Positions 15,077 through 25,247 of a stretch of 36,454 bases of DNA are shown piece after piece. The stretch is from Armatimonadota bacterium (GTDB lineage Bacteria; Armatimonadota; Fimbriimonadia; Fimbriimonadales; ATM1), in NCBI GenBank assembly GCA_021324165.1, contig JAJPJR010000032.1, forward strand, positions 1-36,454. The letters run 5' to 3'. The notes under the pieces were generated by a model. The model had not been told where the DNA came from. It saw only the letters and a program-made list of their open reading frames with translations, and searched no databases. Each line of letters starts with the position of its first letter. Position 1 is the first letter of the stretch. The position numbers and the translations under genes were made by a program.

Positions 15077-15094
15077 GTCGGACGGGCGTCCGAC
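15077..15094 (+). promoter_or_regulatory. Perfect 7-bp hairpin in the 5' leader
   Basis: GTCGGAC (15077-15083), loop GGGC, GTCCGAC (15088-15094), placed about 6 nt before the AAGGAG SD of the next gene. There is no T-run, so it is not a typical terminator; it could stabilise the mRNA 5' end or be a palindromic operator. Confidence 0.4.
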
Positions 15095-15110
15095 AATGGG
15101 AAGGAGAGTC

Positions 15111-15866
15111 ATGCGGCTGATTTCCGCCTTCTTGCTGATAACTGCTGGATTCGGGCCCGTTCTGGGCCAAACCGTTTCCTACTCGAGCCGAACCGTTGGC
15201 CGAGCGTCTTTCCACGCCGTGGTTGTGGACCTCCGGTCAGAAAACGTCAAGGTGAGCGGCCTGATGACGAGCGAATTAGGAAGGTCGCAGTCGGCAATCC
15301 GCATGATCGAGGACGCAAAACCGGATGTGGCGGTCTGCGGCACGTTCTTCTGCACCGAATCGAACCTGCCGGTCGGGGGCATTGTGCTGGAAGGGATCGA
15401 AATGGCCAAAGGCGCGCGCGGCACCGCATTCGCGATTGATTATATGAACCATCCTCGCATCTTCGACACAGGCTACGGCCAGAAGATTGACCCGAATGCA
15501 TACCGATTTATGCTTCGAGGAGGCGTGAGGATCGTTACCGCAGGCAAGACCACGATCTATCCCACCGATCAGAAGTTCCGATTGAGCAGCGTGGGTGGAA
15601 AGGCTCCCCGCACGGCCGTGGGGCTCACCAAAGAGGGCAAGATGGTGATTCTGGTCACCACCCAAAACGTGTACCTGAGGGACACCGCCGCGGCGATGAA
15701 GTCTTTCGGCGTGCAGGATGCGATTTCGTTCGACGGCGGCAGCTCCACCACGCTGTATTACAAAGGCAGGATGATTGTCAAGCCGGGGCGCAGATTGACC
15801 AACCTTCTGGTGGTGTACGAAGCGCCCGGCGCGGCTTGGCAGACAAAGCCGGTCGTATCGAAGTAG
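15111..15866 (+). CDS. Secreted phosphodiester glycosidase (NAGPA-like) family protein
   Basis: From ATG 15111 (AAGGAG SD 5 nt upstream; the in-frame ATG 15096 lies before the SD) it is 251 aa. The signal peptide MRLISAFLLITAGFGPVLG is followed by the PF09992 domain: DVAVCGTFFCTESNLPVGG, FAIDY, KAPRTAVGLTKEGKMVILVT, and the strongly conserved DAISFDGGSSTTLYYKG (near residues 202-218) ending in GRRLTNLLVVY. Family members cleave phosphodiester-linked sugars or process cell-wall glycans. It precedes alr, a cell-wall precursor gene, by 23 bp, which would suit an envelope role, but alr has its own promoter-like box. Confidence 0.9.
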   Translation: MRLISAFLLITAGFGPVLGQTVSYSSRTVGRASFHAVVVDLRSENVKVSGLMTSELGRSQSAIRMIEDAKPDVAVCGTFFCTESNLPVGGIVLEGIEMAKGARGTAFAIDYMNHPRIFDTGYGQKIDPNAYRFMLRGGVRIVTAGKTTIYPTDQKFRLSSVGGKAPRTAVGLTKEGKMVILVTTQNVYLRDTAAAMKSFGVQDAISFDGGSSTTLYYKGRMIVKPGRRLTNLLVVYEAPGAAWQTKPVVSK

Positions 15867-15875
15867 CCAATCGTC

Positions 15876-15881
15876 TAAACT
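15876..15881 (+). promoter_or_regulatory. Putative -10 box (TAAACT), leaderless start of alr
   Basis: TAAACT ends 8 nt before ATG 15890, in the gap after the glycosidase stop; no SD is present. Confidence 0.5.
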
Positions 15882-15889
15882 TGGCGAGC

Positions 15890-16993
15890 ATGGCGCAATT
15901 CCCAAGGACGTGGGCCGAAATTGATCTGTCGGCGTTTCGCAGCAACATCGGCGAAATCCGTTCAGCGATCGGCCCCAAGGTGAAACTCTGCTTGGTGATG
16001 AAGGCCGATTCGTACGGTCATGGGTTGATTCCGATGGCAAGGGCTGCAGCGCGATTCGGAGCGGACTGGATTGCGGTGGCAACCGTGCAGGAAGGAATTG
16101 CGCTTCGCGAAGCCGAAATTGACGCGCCGATTTTGGTGCTGGCTCCTGCGCTTCCGATCGAATCAGCTCAAGTTGTGTTTTACGATCTACGCAGTCAGCT
16201 CGAATCGTTGGAAAGCGCCGCCGCAATATCGGCTGCCGCGATGAGCCAGTCGAAAATCGCGAACGTTCATATGAAGATTGACACCGGCATGGCGCGGTTC
16301 GGGGTTCACCCTCAGCGCGCCTTGCAGTTGGCTCAAGAGATTCTTGCGCTTCCGAACGTCGAACTCGAGGGCGTGGCCACGCATTTTGCCGACTCGTCGC
16401 GCAATCCCGAATTCACAAAAAAGCAGTTCGAAACGTTTCAAACCGCGCTTTGCGAACTGCAGGCTCATAACATCGTTCCAAAAATCCGCCATGCGGGCAA
16501 CAGCGGTTCCATTCTGAAATATCCAGAATTCAATCTCGATATGGTTCGCGTAGGAATCTTCGCTTACGGGATTTCGCATCAAGGGCCGACGCGGTTGAAC
16601 CTGAAGCCCGCGCTCACATGGAAAGCGCGCATCATGGCGATGCGCGAACTGCCCAAAGGAGCAAAAATCGGATACAACACGACCTATGAAACCACGCGCC
16701 CTTCGCGCATCGCAACGCTTGGAGTGGGATATGGAGACGGCTACCATCGGATGCTCAGCAATAAAGGTTTTGTGGTGATTCACAACCAGCGCGCGCCGAT
16801 CCGCGGTCTGGTTTGCATGGATCAGATGATGGTGGATGTAACCGACATTCCGAACGCGCAGGTTGGCGACGAGGCGGTTTTGTTGGGAGAGGCAGCGCCC
16901 GCGCACGAATTCGCGTCGCTGGTAGGCACCACGCCGCACGAGTTTCCAACGCGGATCATGTCGCGCGTTCCGCGCCGATATCTCAACGGCTAA
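15890..16993 (+). CDS. alr: Alanine racemase
   Basis: A 367-aa PLP-dependent fold-type III racemase that supplies D-alanine for peptidoglycan. The start at 15890 gives the usual RTWAEIDLSAFRSNI beginning; an upstream in-frame ATG overlaps the previous gene. PLP Lys38 sits in VMKADSYGHG, IDTGMARFG and RHAGNSGS are conserved, and the opposing catalytic base is Tyr281 in GVGYGDGY. CMDQMMVDVTD and GDEAVLLG are typical of the C-terminal beta domain. The length matches the family. Its stop overlaps the stop of the convergent membrane protein gene by 4 bp. Confidence 0.96.
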   Translation: MAQFPRTWAEIDLSAFRSNIGEIRSAIGPKVKLCLVMKADSYGHGLIPMARAAARFGADWIAVATVQEGIALREAEIDAPILVLAPALPIESAQVVFYDLRSQLESLESAAAISAAAMSQSKIANVHMKIDTGMARFGVHPQRALQLAQEILALPNVELEGVATHFADSSRNPEFTKKQFETFQTALCELQAHNIVPKIRHAGNSGSILKYPEFNLDMVRVGIFAYGISHQGPTRLNLKPALTWKARIMAMRELPKGAKIGYNTTYETTRPSRIATLGVGYGDGYHRMLSNKGFVVIHNQRAPIRGLVCMDQMMVDVTDIPNAQVGDEAVLLGEAAPAHEFASLVGTTPHEFPTRIMSRVPRRYLNG

Positions 16994-18891
16994 TCGAGTT
17001 CGAACAAGAACCCGCGCCCTTGAGTCTTGATAAGCCTCAGCCTGCCGCTGACCGCCGCCTGCACAACGAACCTTCTCCACGGCTCTGAAGGGGCAAGTTT
17101 CGAAAGTGCGGTTGGATCCCCACGCAAGCCTTGCATCATATCCTCGGAAAGTTGTGGACTCAAAACGTCGAGCCCGCACGAAACATAAACGTGCGTTATG
17201 CCAAGCGATTTCAGCGCTGCGATAAGATCGTCTCCGCTTGCTAACTTTTCATACGGAATCAAAGTGTGGTGACCAGGATTTGCCCAGATGTAAGGCACAT
17301 CGAAATAAAAACCGCGGACTTCGTCGAACAACGCGACGTTGACCTTCCTCTGCTTGCCAAGATCGTTTAGATACTCGCAGGCGAAATAATCAGGAAGCCG
17401 CTGCCGCAAAAACCCGCTGACCGATTCACCGCCCAAAATCACCCGCAGTTGATCGCCCAGCGGCGAAACCGATGAACCGAACAAAACCAGACACCAAACG
17501 CCCTGAATCGCCGCCGAAAAACGGATGAGCATCCGCGACGTCGCGATCTTCTCCGCCGCTCCACCCAAAAGAACCGCAACCGGAAACGTCAACCCTAAAA
17601 TATAGCGCGACTGCTGCGTGAGAAAAAACCAGCTGAGCAGTGTGATTGTGCAGCTCAACATCACGCCGGATTCAAACGGCGTCTTTTTCTTCGAGAAGCA
17701 CCAAACAACCAGGCCGAACACGAATAACGGTCCCACGGCTCCCCACGGCGTGCCGTTATTAATCTGCTTGCCGGGCTGAAGTGAGAGCGCCGTTACCGAT
17801 CCGGGAATCGCCGCAATCTGTCTGCCGTTTTCTGTCTGCCCAATGCCGAATCGGCTTTGTTCTGCTTTGTATGCCGCTTCGGCGCTCGAATTCCAGTTGC
17901 GGCCTCCAAACACAGAATAAAAGAACGGATACACCGGATTGCCGGTGTTCACAACGTTGCGAATGAGCCACGGCGAGCAGATCACGAGAGCCGCGGCGAT
18001 CATTGCGGCTGCGGCTTTTGCATGAGTCAGCAGCCGCTTTTGAAAGGCGCCGAACATCACCATCGCAATTCCGATGCCCAGCGCCGCTTGAAACCCGGTG
18101 TATTTGGTTGAAAACGCAAGACCCAGGAGCAGCGCGCTCGACGCAAGGTGCCGCCGGCTCCGATCCGCGAGCCAGCTGCACGCGAAAAGGATTGCGAAAC
18201 CGGAATAGATGCCGTGCGGAATATCAATGTAGGCGCTTCCAGCTTCCCAAACGAACACGGGGATCACCGCAGCGCACACAGCCGCAATCCAACCCGCATC
18301 CGCGCCGTAGCGCATCGAAGCGAACCCGCCGACCGCGCAGATCGCAAACAGTGCGCACATCCAGATGAGCGTCTTTGCCGCATACTGATCGCCGAACTGA
18401 AGCATCGGCACATAAGCGCAGTTGACCGCCGCCGGAATGTTGCTGTGATCCATAAACGGAATCCAATCTACGCGACCGTGCAGCAGCCAGATTTTGCTCA
18501 TCGCCATCTGATGACTGATGGAATCCCAATCGTTCGCATCGCTTGGCGAAAGCACGCCGCCAAGCCTGATGATCAGCAGCGCCCCGATGCCGAAGACACA
18601 GATTAATTCAAGCGGACTCTTTGTTCTGATCGCTTGCAAAAAACTTCCCGCGCCGCGAATCGAAAACGCCGCAAGCAGAAACACAACCGCCAGTCCAACC
18701 GCGCCGAACTGCGGAACGCCCAGCACACCAAACAGAAACACCAGCGTGCCCAAAATCCCCACACCAACGGCTCCGCCCAAGCCGAATTTCAAAGCAGCTG
18801 GCAGTGCAAGTTTCAACGCTTTCAGAACGAGCGCGCCAGCACCAACGCATGCGAGGCTCGAAAGAAGCCCGACAAAAAATCCTTGAATCAT
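16990..18891 (-). CDS. Polytopic GT-C-like membrane protein (putative glycosyltransferase)
   Basis: A 633-aa membrane protein with about ten to twelve hydrophobic spans through residue 470, then a 150-residue soluble C-terminal region. The first long loop contains LSPSDANDWDSISHQMAMSKIW, an acidic loop in the position expected for lipid-phosphosugar-dependent (ArnT/PMT/DUF-type GT-C) transferases; ICSPWLIRNVVNTGNPVYPFFYSVF is another stretch frequent in that class. The tail has GITHVYVSCG, often seen at the end of such proteins. Substrate and donor are unknown. Its ATG overlaps the stop of the DUF2993 gene by 4 bp, so the two form an operon. Confidence 0.75.
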   Translation of the reverse strand: MIQGFFVGLLSSLACVGAGALVLKALKLALPAALKFGLGGAVGVGILGTLVFLFGVLGVPQFGAVGLAVVFLLAAFSIRGAGSFLQAIRTKSPLELICVFGIGALLIIRLGGVLSPSDANDWDSISHQMAMSKIWLLHGRVDWIPFMDHSNIPAAVNCAYVPMLQFGDQYAAKTLIWMCALFAICAVGGFASMRYGADAGWIAAVCAAVIPVFVWEAGSAYIDIPHGIYSGFAILFACSWLADRSRRHLASSALLLGLAFSTKYTGFQAALGIGIAMVMFGAFQKRLLTHAKAAAAMIAAALVICSPWLIRNVVNTGNPVYPFFYSVFGGRNWNSSAEAAYKAEQSRFGIGQTENGRQIAAIPGSVTALSLQPGKQINNGTPWGAVGPLFVFGLVVWCFSKKKTPFESGVMLSCTITLLSWFFLTQQSRYILGLTFPVAVLLGGAAEKIATSRMLIRFSAAIQGVWCLVLFGSSVSPLGDQLRVILGGESVSGFLRQRLPDYFACEYLNDLGKQRKVNVALFDEVRGFYFDVPYIWANPGHHTLIPYEKLASGDDLIAALKSLGITHVYVSCGLDVLSPQLSEDMMQGLRGDPTALSKLAPSEPWRRFVVQAAVSGRLRLIKTQGRGFLFELD

Positions 18892-19706
18892 CGCGGCTTC
18901 TCCGGAATGTGCGCTTCTCCGCGAAGTTCGACATACTGATCGCGGACGATAACTTCGCGCATCTTCAACGCTCCGTACAGATTCAGGTCGCGGTTTTCGT
19001 CAATCACTGGATTCAACGACTGCAACAGCGCGCGCGAAGCGCCTTCGGTTGCCGGTACGCCGTCCAAGAACACCTTTGCATTCGAAAGCCAGATCTGCGT
19101 TCCGTTAACAGGCTCCAGATCGGCGATCACGAAGAACTTCGATTTCACGAACAGAAACGTTCCCGACCCTTCGGCGATCAACTTTCCGCCGCGCAGTTCC
19201 ACGCTGATCGTCTCGATCTCTTGGTATTTCTTTAAAATGAACTTTTCGAGCGCATCGCGTTCGACGCGCACAAACCCTTCGCCAAAGCCGGACTTTGAAA
19301 GTCGGAACTTTCGCGCGCGAAGCGCGAGCGCGAAATCGAATCGGCAGTTTGGAATATCGGCGGAGAGTTCCGCACAGATGAGGCCGCGCAGATCGAACCG
19401 CTTCAGCCTGATGCGCAGCGTCCCCACACGGCCCGCCTTGCTGCGGCTCGGCTCGGTGAAGAGCGGCAGACCGTCCACTTGAAACTCCTCGGCCTGAATG
19501 GTTACCGACTGCACATCGCCCCACAAACAGGCAAACCCGTTCGGAACAGCATGAACAGACACGGTTTTACGCTCGCCGGCAAGATTCGATCCGATCTCCA
19601 CCGCAGCGGCGCGCTCAAAAACCGCAATCTGCGAGCCGCCGAAAACCCCGCCTGCGATTCCCAGCCCAAACAGACTCCACCAAACTGCCCCGTTGCCATC
19701 AGCCAT
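18888..19706 (-). CDS. DUF2993 (LmeA-like) family protein
   Basis: A 272-aa protein with an N-terminal hydrophobic segment (VWWSLFGLGIAGGVFG) likely to act as signal or anchor. The remainder resembles DUF2993: VSVHAVPNGFACLWGDVQSVTIQAEEF, LRIRLKRFDL, and an end segment LLQSLNPVIDENRDL. Related actinobacterial LmeA binds phospholipid and acts in lipoglycan elongation; the partner here is a GT-C-like membrane protein in the same operon, which is consistent with envelope glycan assembly (inference). On the minus strand a TAGATT box ends 6 nt before the ATG, without an SD. Confidence 0.75.
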   Translation of the reverse strand: MADGNGAVWWSLFGLGIAGGVFGGSQIAVFERAAAVEIGSNLAGERKTVSVHAVPNGFACLWGDVQSVTIQAEEFQVDGLPLFTEPSRSKAGRVGTLRIRLKRFDLRGLICAELSADIPNCRFDFALALRARKFRLSKSGFGEGFVRVERDALEKFILKKYQEIETISVELRGGKLIAEGSGTFLFVKSKFFVIADLEPVNGTQIWLSNAKVFLDGVPATEGASRALLQSLNPVIDENRDLNLYGALKMREVIVRDQYVELRGEAHIPEKPR

Positions 19707-19712
19707 TCAGAC

Positions 19713-19718
19713 AATCTA
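19713..19718 (-). promoter_or_regulatory. Putative -10 box (TAGATT) of the DUF2993 operon
   Basis: Minus-strand TAGATT, 6 nt before ATG 19706. It physically overlaps the plus-strand TATGAT box of ygfZ, so the divergent promoters share bases inside a 24-bp gap. Confidence 0.4.
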
Positions 19719-19722
19719 TGAT
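19717..19722 (+). promoter_or_regulatory. Putative promoter of ygfZ (TATGAT, with TTGCCA at 19693)
   Basis: TATGAT ends 8 nt before ATG 19731. TTGCCA at 19693-19698 gives an 18-bp spacer and lies within the divergent DUF2993 gene. No SD; leaderless start likely. Confidence 0.5.
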
Positions 19723-19730
19723 GACGTGCG

Positions 19731-20540
19731 ATGGGTTCCAATATCCCCCGGCTTTATGAAGATGTGCTCCAAGGGCTCGTGAAACTGCCCCTGAGCCAGT
19801 TCGCCGCCCTGACAATCGAAGGCCCCGACAGACGCGCGTGGCTTCAAGGCCAACTGACGCAAGACGTGCAAGCCCTGCACCCCGGCGCGTTTGCAAGGGC
19901 GTGCATTCTGACTCCAACCGGACAGATGACCGCCGACGTAGCCATCGCCACCGATTCCGAACGGTTTTTCGTTCTCATGGAATCAGCCCTAAAGGAACGG
20001 GTTCGTGAACGCTTCCACGAGTTTCTGATCATCGAGGACGTGGCGATCAACGATTGCGACGAGATGTTCGAATGGAACCCCTGCACGCAAAACGGCGATT
20101 TCAAAGGCGATTCCGAAGCCGTTTCGTTTTGTGCCAAACCACCCATGGAGCCTCAGGCCGAGCTGTTCGAGATTCTCCGCATCGAACAAGGCGTTCCGAT
20201 GTTTGCAAAAGATTACGATGCAAAAACCTTAGCATTGGAACTCGGCCAAAAGTTTGTGCAATCGCGCATCAGTTTTCAAAAAGGCTGCTATGTTGGGCAG
20301 GAAGTTGTGCACCGCATTTATGCGCGCGGCCACACCAATCGCACATGGATCGGGCTTCGGTCGGAAAATCCGATGCAGCCTGGAGATGAGGTGATAACCG
20401 GATCGGGTGAAACGGCGGGGAGAGTCACCAGCGCGGCAGTCTCTCCTCGGCTCGGCCCGATCGCCCGCGCGATGATCAAAAACCAGCACCTCGGGCAAAG
20501 CCTGTCAGTGAACGGCGGACCGGTGTTCGAAATCGAATGA
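19731..20540 (+). CDS. ygfZ: YgfZ/GcvT-like folate-binding protein
   Basis: A 269-aa member of the YgfZ (IbaG/COG0354) family, a tetrahydrofolate-dependent factor in maturation of some iron-sulfur proteins. The diagnostic K184-G-C-Y-x-G-Q-E191 motif (KGCYVGQE) is intact, preceded by the RISFQ segment and followed by a GcvT-C-like barrel ending in LSVNG. The N-terminal part shows WLQGQLTQDV and ACILTPTGQM, typical of the family. It overlaps the next GNAT gene by 4 bp (ATGA). Confidence 0.92.
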   Translation: MGSNIPRLYEDVLQGLVKLPLSQFAALTIEGPDRRAWLQGQLTQDVQALHPGAFARACILTPTGQMTADVAIATDSERFFVLMESALKERVRERFHEFLIIEDVAINDCDEMFEWNPCTQNGDFKGDSEAVSFCAKPPMEPQAELFEILRIEQGVPMFAKDYDAKTLALELGQKFVQSRISFQKGCYVGQEVVHRIYARGHTNRTWIGLRSENPMQPGDEVITGSGETAGRVTSAAVSPRLGPIARAMIKNQHLGQSLSVNGGPVFEIE

Positions 20541-21043
20541 GAACCGTTCGTTTGGCGGCAGATACGGATGCCGAATCCGTTCGCGCGATCCATGCCGCCG
20601 TGGCGGAAGAGGTGACCTCGCGGTTGGGCCAGGGCTATTGGAGCAAACAGCCGAAGTTGGAACGGGTTCGCGAAGCGATTAGAAAAACCAACGGAAGCGT
20701 GTATCTGCTTGAAGACGAAAAGGACGTGATCGGCACGGTAACCGTCTCGACGAAGCCCGCGCACTTTTGGCGCAAACGGATGTGGCGCGAGCCCGATGCG
20801 CCCGCGTTGTGCGTTTATGGTCTGGCGGTTCTCCCCGAAAAGTACCGAACGGGAGCAGGCACCCAGTTGATGCGGTTTTGCGAAAGCCTCGCGCGAAGCC
20901 TCGGCCTGCGTTATGTGCGGTTGGACGCGTTCGAGGCGAACCCGGCATCGAACGGTTTCTACCTAAGCCTTGGGTTCGAAGTCCGCGGCTCGCTGGTGGT
21001 CGGCGGAGTGGCGCTCACCCTGTATGAGCTGGCGGTGATGTGA
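20537..21043 (+). CDS. GNAT-family N-acetyltransferase
   Basis: A 168-aa protein that is nearly all GNAT domain. GSVYLLEDEKDVIGTVTV forms the early strands, LCVYGLAVLPEKYRTGAGTQLMRFCESLARSLG is motif A (the pyrophosphate loop reads R-T-G-A-G-T), and YVRLDAFEANPASNGFYLSLGFEVRG is motif B with the usual Asn and Tyr positions. The substrate is unknown. It is translationally coupled to ygfZ and ends immediately before the groESL operator region; its last codons lie a few bases from the groES -10 box. Confidence 0.9.
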   Translation: MRTVRLAADTDAESVRAIHAAVAEEVTSRLGQGYWSKQPKLERVREAIRKTNGSVYLLEDEKDVIGTVTVSTKPAHFWRKRMWREPDAPALCVYGLAVLPEKYRTGAGTQLMRFCESLARSLGLRYVRLDAFEANPASNGFYLSLGFEVRGSLVVGGVALTLYELAVM

Positions 21044-21049
21044 TAAAAT
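21044..21049 (+). promoter_or_regulatory. Putative -10 box (TAAAAT) of groESL
   Basis: TAAAAT follows the GNAT stop codon and overlaps the first two bases of the CIRCE element, so a bound repressor would block polymerase. No clear -35 is visible. Confidence 0.55.
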
Positions 21050-21074
21050 AGCACTCACCACCCGAGAGTGCCAA
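21048..21074 (+). promoter_or_regulatory. CIRCE operator (HrcA-binding) of groESL
   Basis: ATAGCACTC (21048-21056), 9-bp spacer, GAGTGCCAA (21066-21074). This matches the CIRCE consensus TTAGCACTC-N9-GAGTGCTAA with two mismatches and lies 28 bp before the groES ATG. It predicts heat-inducible control by HrcA, whose gene is not in the window. Confidence 0.95.
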
Positions 21075-21102
21075 TCGCGCTCGGTATACGGAGCAAACCG
21101 AA

Positions 21103-21438
21103 ATGAAACTCAAACCATTGCACGATCGAATCATTGTCAAGGCCGCCGAGAAGGAGACGACCACCGCTTCGGGGATCATCCTTCCCGACTCGGCTCAGGA
21201 AAAGCCTTTAAAGGGCACGGTGTTGGCTGTCGGCCCAGGCAGGCAGCTTGACAGCGGCAAGTTTACGCAGATGGACGTGCGGGCAGGCGACACGATTCTT
21301 TATGGGAAGTATTCGGGCACCGAAGTGAAAGTCGAGGGCGAGGAGTTTGTGATCCTGCGCCAGGAAGATGTGCTGGCGATCGTCGAGGGCTCGTCTCGAA
21401 AGGAGCTGGTCGGCGCCGGCAAAAAGGGGAAGAAGTAA
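21103..21438 (+). CDS. groES: Co-chaperonin GroES
   Basis: A 111-aa co-chaperonin that caps the GroEL ring. KLKPLHDRIIVKAAEKETTTASGIILPDSAQEKP contains the mobile loop and IIL hydrophobic contact, then GTVLAVGPG, VRAGDTILYGKYSGTEVKVEGEEFVILRQEDVLAIVE, all canonical. It carries an unusual extra tail (GSSRKELVGAGKKGKK), about 15 residues longer than most GroES. A GGAG SD lies 9 nt before the ATG. Its stop is directly followed by the groEL ATG. Confidence 0.97.
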   Translation: MKLKPLHDRIIVKAAEKETTTASGIILPDSAQEKPLKGTVLAVGPGRQLDSGKFTQMDVRAGDTILYGKYSGTEVKVEGEEFVILRQEDVLAIVEGSSRKELVGAGKKGKK

Positions 21439-23046
<1,608 letters not shown>

Positions 23047-23075
23047 ACCTTTCAAAAGGGATCGCCGCGACGGGT

Positions 23076-23110
23076 GAGGGGGTTCGTCACCGCTGATGAA
23101 CCCCCTCTTT
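23076..23110 (+). terminator. Rho-independent terminator of groESL
   Basis: GAGGGGGTTC (23076-23085) pairs with GAACCCCCTC (23098-23107), extended by TCA/TGA across one mismatch, loop CCGC, followed by TTT. It lies 30 bp after the groEL stop. Confidence 0.85.
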
Positions 23111-23206
23111 CGCAACGCCCTTCGCGCACCCAAACGCAGCGGCCGTAACGTCAATAACGAGCAGCCGTCCATAAAGTGGCGGCGTCAAGCGCCAGGGAGG
23201 ATTGAC

Positions 23207-24910
23207 ATGCTGATTATCACGCTCATCGCTTTTGCAGCGGCACAAGGGGGGCAAGGGTGGCAAGGCGGCTATGGCGGAGGCGGTTTTGGCGGCGCAATGG
23301 GCGGAAGTTTCGCCGGGCGGGAGCTCCCTCTATCCGAGCAACGGTTTGAACACATCCTAACGCCTGGCGATCGCACCGATTGGCCGTTCGAAGCGAAGGA
23401 AGGCGACGTGCTCATTTTGCGTGCCGAATCGGACGTGTTCGATCCCGCCATCGAAGTGGACGACAAAAACGGCACGAAAATCGCCGAGAACGATGACGAA
23501 GAGCCGGGCAAACAGAATGCCCGCGTGCTTGTGTACATCTCCCAGCCTGGCACATATACCGCGCACGTCAAGAACTATCATTCGACATCGGGTGGCAGAT
23601 ATGTTTTCTTCTCGCGCAGATACAGAACCAAAATGATCGTTCCCGAAGAGCCGGCCGTCGTTCCCAGCCGCGATGGATTTGACATGTTCAGCATTCGTCT
23701 CAAAAGAGACGAGGTTGTCTGCTTTGACAAAGATCAGATGATCTCCCTTATCGTTGGGCCCGACGGCTTCACAAAGAACAGTGAGGAGATTGACGGCGGC
23801 TACGCAGGCAACTTCATTCACGCCGAACAAGACGGCGTGTACCTGATTAACGGGGCGTTCCGTTCCAATTCGCGCTCGGAACCCGTGAAAGTTGTTGCCC
23901 ATCGCGCCCGGTTTTTCGATAGGCCAAGCGCCTTAGGAAATCTTGAGCAGACACTCGTACCCGGCGGGGCAGATGGGTGGAGAATTCACATCAAAAAACA
24001 GGAGTTCATTTCGTTTTCGTGCGATCCGAAGCAGAAGATCCAGTTCTTCTTGAAAGCTGAGAAAGAAACGGCGCCAACCGATTTCAATGATCAAAACCCC
24101 GCCATCACAGGCCGGCAGCCTCTGCCCAAATATCGAAGGATTGATACATTCGCCAAGGCAAGGGCGGAGAAAAAGTATGTGTTCTTGAAAGAAGGCGATT
24201 ACACATTGTACGTCCGCTCGATGAGCGACAGCCCCGAATCGTACCGAATCACCGCCGCCAACCCTTGGGTCGAATGGGATGGAAAATCGCCTCTCAAAGC
24301 CCGGCTCAATATCGGCGAGACAGCGTTCTATCGGTTTACTGGACAACAGGACGACATACTGCGCTATCGCATAGATTCAACGGGGTTCGACGTTGAAGCC
24401 AAACTGTTCGATTCCGATTTCAATGTTGTGTCCACCGCCGACGATTCGCCCGATGGGATCGAGCATTGCGAACTTGGCACCGAGTTTGTGAGCCCGAAAA
24501 CATTGTATTTGTCGGTTCACTGCGTGGGCGATGGCGGAAGCGGAGGCTATCAAATTACGCCCGTGATCGGAAAAGTGCAGACGATAGAATTGGGAGACGT
24601 GGTGAATGCAAAACTCTCTCAACCGAAAGACGGCTCGTGGAAAATGACGCTCGACAAGCCCCAGAAATTCGGAATCGTCGTGAACGGTTCGGACACGATC
24701 TTCATCAGCGTCAGCGACGATCAGGGTCAGCCGGCGAATCAGCAGCGATTGGACCTGCAGACTGGAACGCTGGTGGTGCTCATCACTCCGACCGACGGCG
24801 ATAAGCCGCAGATCTTTCGCATCAAACTGAGTTCGTGGACGCCCGGAGCTGCCGTGCAGATTTCAGTTCTGCCTGCGGCGGAGTTAGCAAAACGGATCGG
24901 GGGACAGTAG
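23207..24910 (+). CDS. Secreted PPC-like beta-domain protein of unknown function
   Basis: From ATG 23207 (GGGAGG SD 6 nt upstream; the open frame extends back to 23096 but through the groEL terminator) it is 567 aa. A short signal peptide (LIITLIAFAAAQ) is followed by a Gly/Gln-rich linker and then several repeats of a pre-peptidase-C-terminal (PPC) or CARDB-like beta fold: EGDVLILRAESDVFDPAIEVDDKNGTKIAENDD at about 60-95, and QQDDILRYRIDSTGFDVEAKLFDSDFNVVSTADD around 380-420, each ending in an aromatic Y-x-x-H/Y strand. No catalytic domain is visible. Likely extracellular or periplasmic binding protein. Confidence 0.82.
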   Translation: MLIITLIAFAAAQGGQGWQGGYGGGGFGGAMGGSFAGRELPLSEQRFEHILTPGDRTDWPFEAKEGDVLILRAESDVFDPAIEVDDKNGTKIAENDDEEPGKQNARVLVYISQPGTYTAHVKNYHSTSGGRYVFFSRRYRTKMIVPEEPAVVPSRDGFDMFSIRLKRDEVVCFDKDQMISLIVGPDGFTKNSEEIDGGYAGNFIHAEQDGVYLINGAFRSNSRSEPVKVVAHRARFFDRPSALGNLEQTLVPGGADGWRIHIKKQEFISFSCDPKQKIQFFLKAEKETAPTDFNDQNPAITGRQPLPKYRRIDTFAKARAEKKYVFLKEGDYTLYVRSMSDSPESYRITAANPWVEWDGKSPLKARLNIGETAFYRFTGQQDDILRYRIDSTGFDVEAKLFDSDFNVVSTADDSPDGIEHCELGTEFVSPKTLYLSVHCVGDGGSGGYQITPVIGKVQTIELGDVVNAKLSQPKDGSWKMTLDKPQKFGIVVNGSDTIFISVSDDQGQPANQQRLDLQTGTLVVLITPTDGDKPQIFRIKLSSWTPGAAVQISVLPAAELAKRIGGQ

Positions 24911-24917
24911 TCGGCCC

Positions 24918-25247
24918 CTAATCCAAACTCGGATGCTCGGGCAGGCTGCAGGTGGTGGGTTCGCCGACGGTTTTCAGGTCATAAGTCCCGCCCATCGGAC
25001 ATTGCGGAATCCGTTTGAGATACGGCGCAACGTCGCCGATCACAACCACGTGCGTGTCGGGCAGGTTGTTGTCAATCGCACATTGGGCCTTTGCGCAGTC
25101 ATAGTCGCGCATGTTTTTTTGGCATGTGCGTTTCGACGCGTTTGAACGCGCCGTGATCATTTGCGGAATGGCGATCGAAAGCAGCAGACCGATGATCAAA
25201 ATGGTGATCATCAACTCGACCAGCGTAAACGCTCTTCGCCTTTTCAT
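24918..25247 (-). CDS. Type II pseudopilin (short, CPxGG type)
   Basis: From ATG 25247 it is 109 aa. The prepilin signal is MKRRRA6|FTLVE with Glu at mature position 5 and a hydrophobic helix LMITILIIGLLLSIAIPQM; Ala rather than Gly precedes the cleavage site, which prepilin peptidases tolerate. The short globular part has TCQKNMRDYDCAKAQCAIDN and ends with IPQCPMGGTYDLK, a CPxGG pattern common in pseudopilins of Armatimonadota and Planctomycetes. Open reading extends further upstream without homology. No strong SD. It is convergent with the PPC protein (7-bp gap) and divergent from galK. Confidence 0.88.
   Translation of the reverse strand: MKRRRAFTLVELMITILIIGLLLSIAIPQMITARSNASKRTCQKNMRDYDCAKAQCAIDNNLPDTHVVVIGDVAPYLKRIPQCPMGGTYDLKTVGEPTTCSLPEHPSLD

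Noticed and set aside
23096-23206. Longer start for the PPC-like protein
   Set aside because: It overlaps the groEL terminator; ATG 23207 has GGGAGG and begins the signal peptide.
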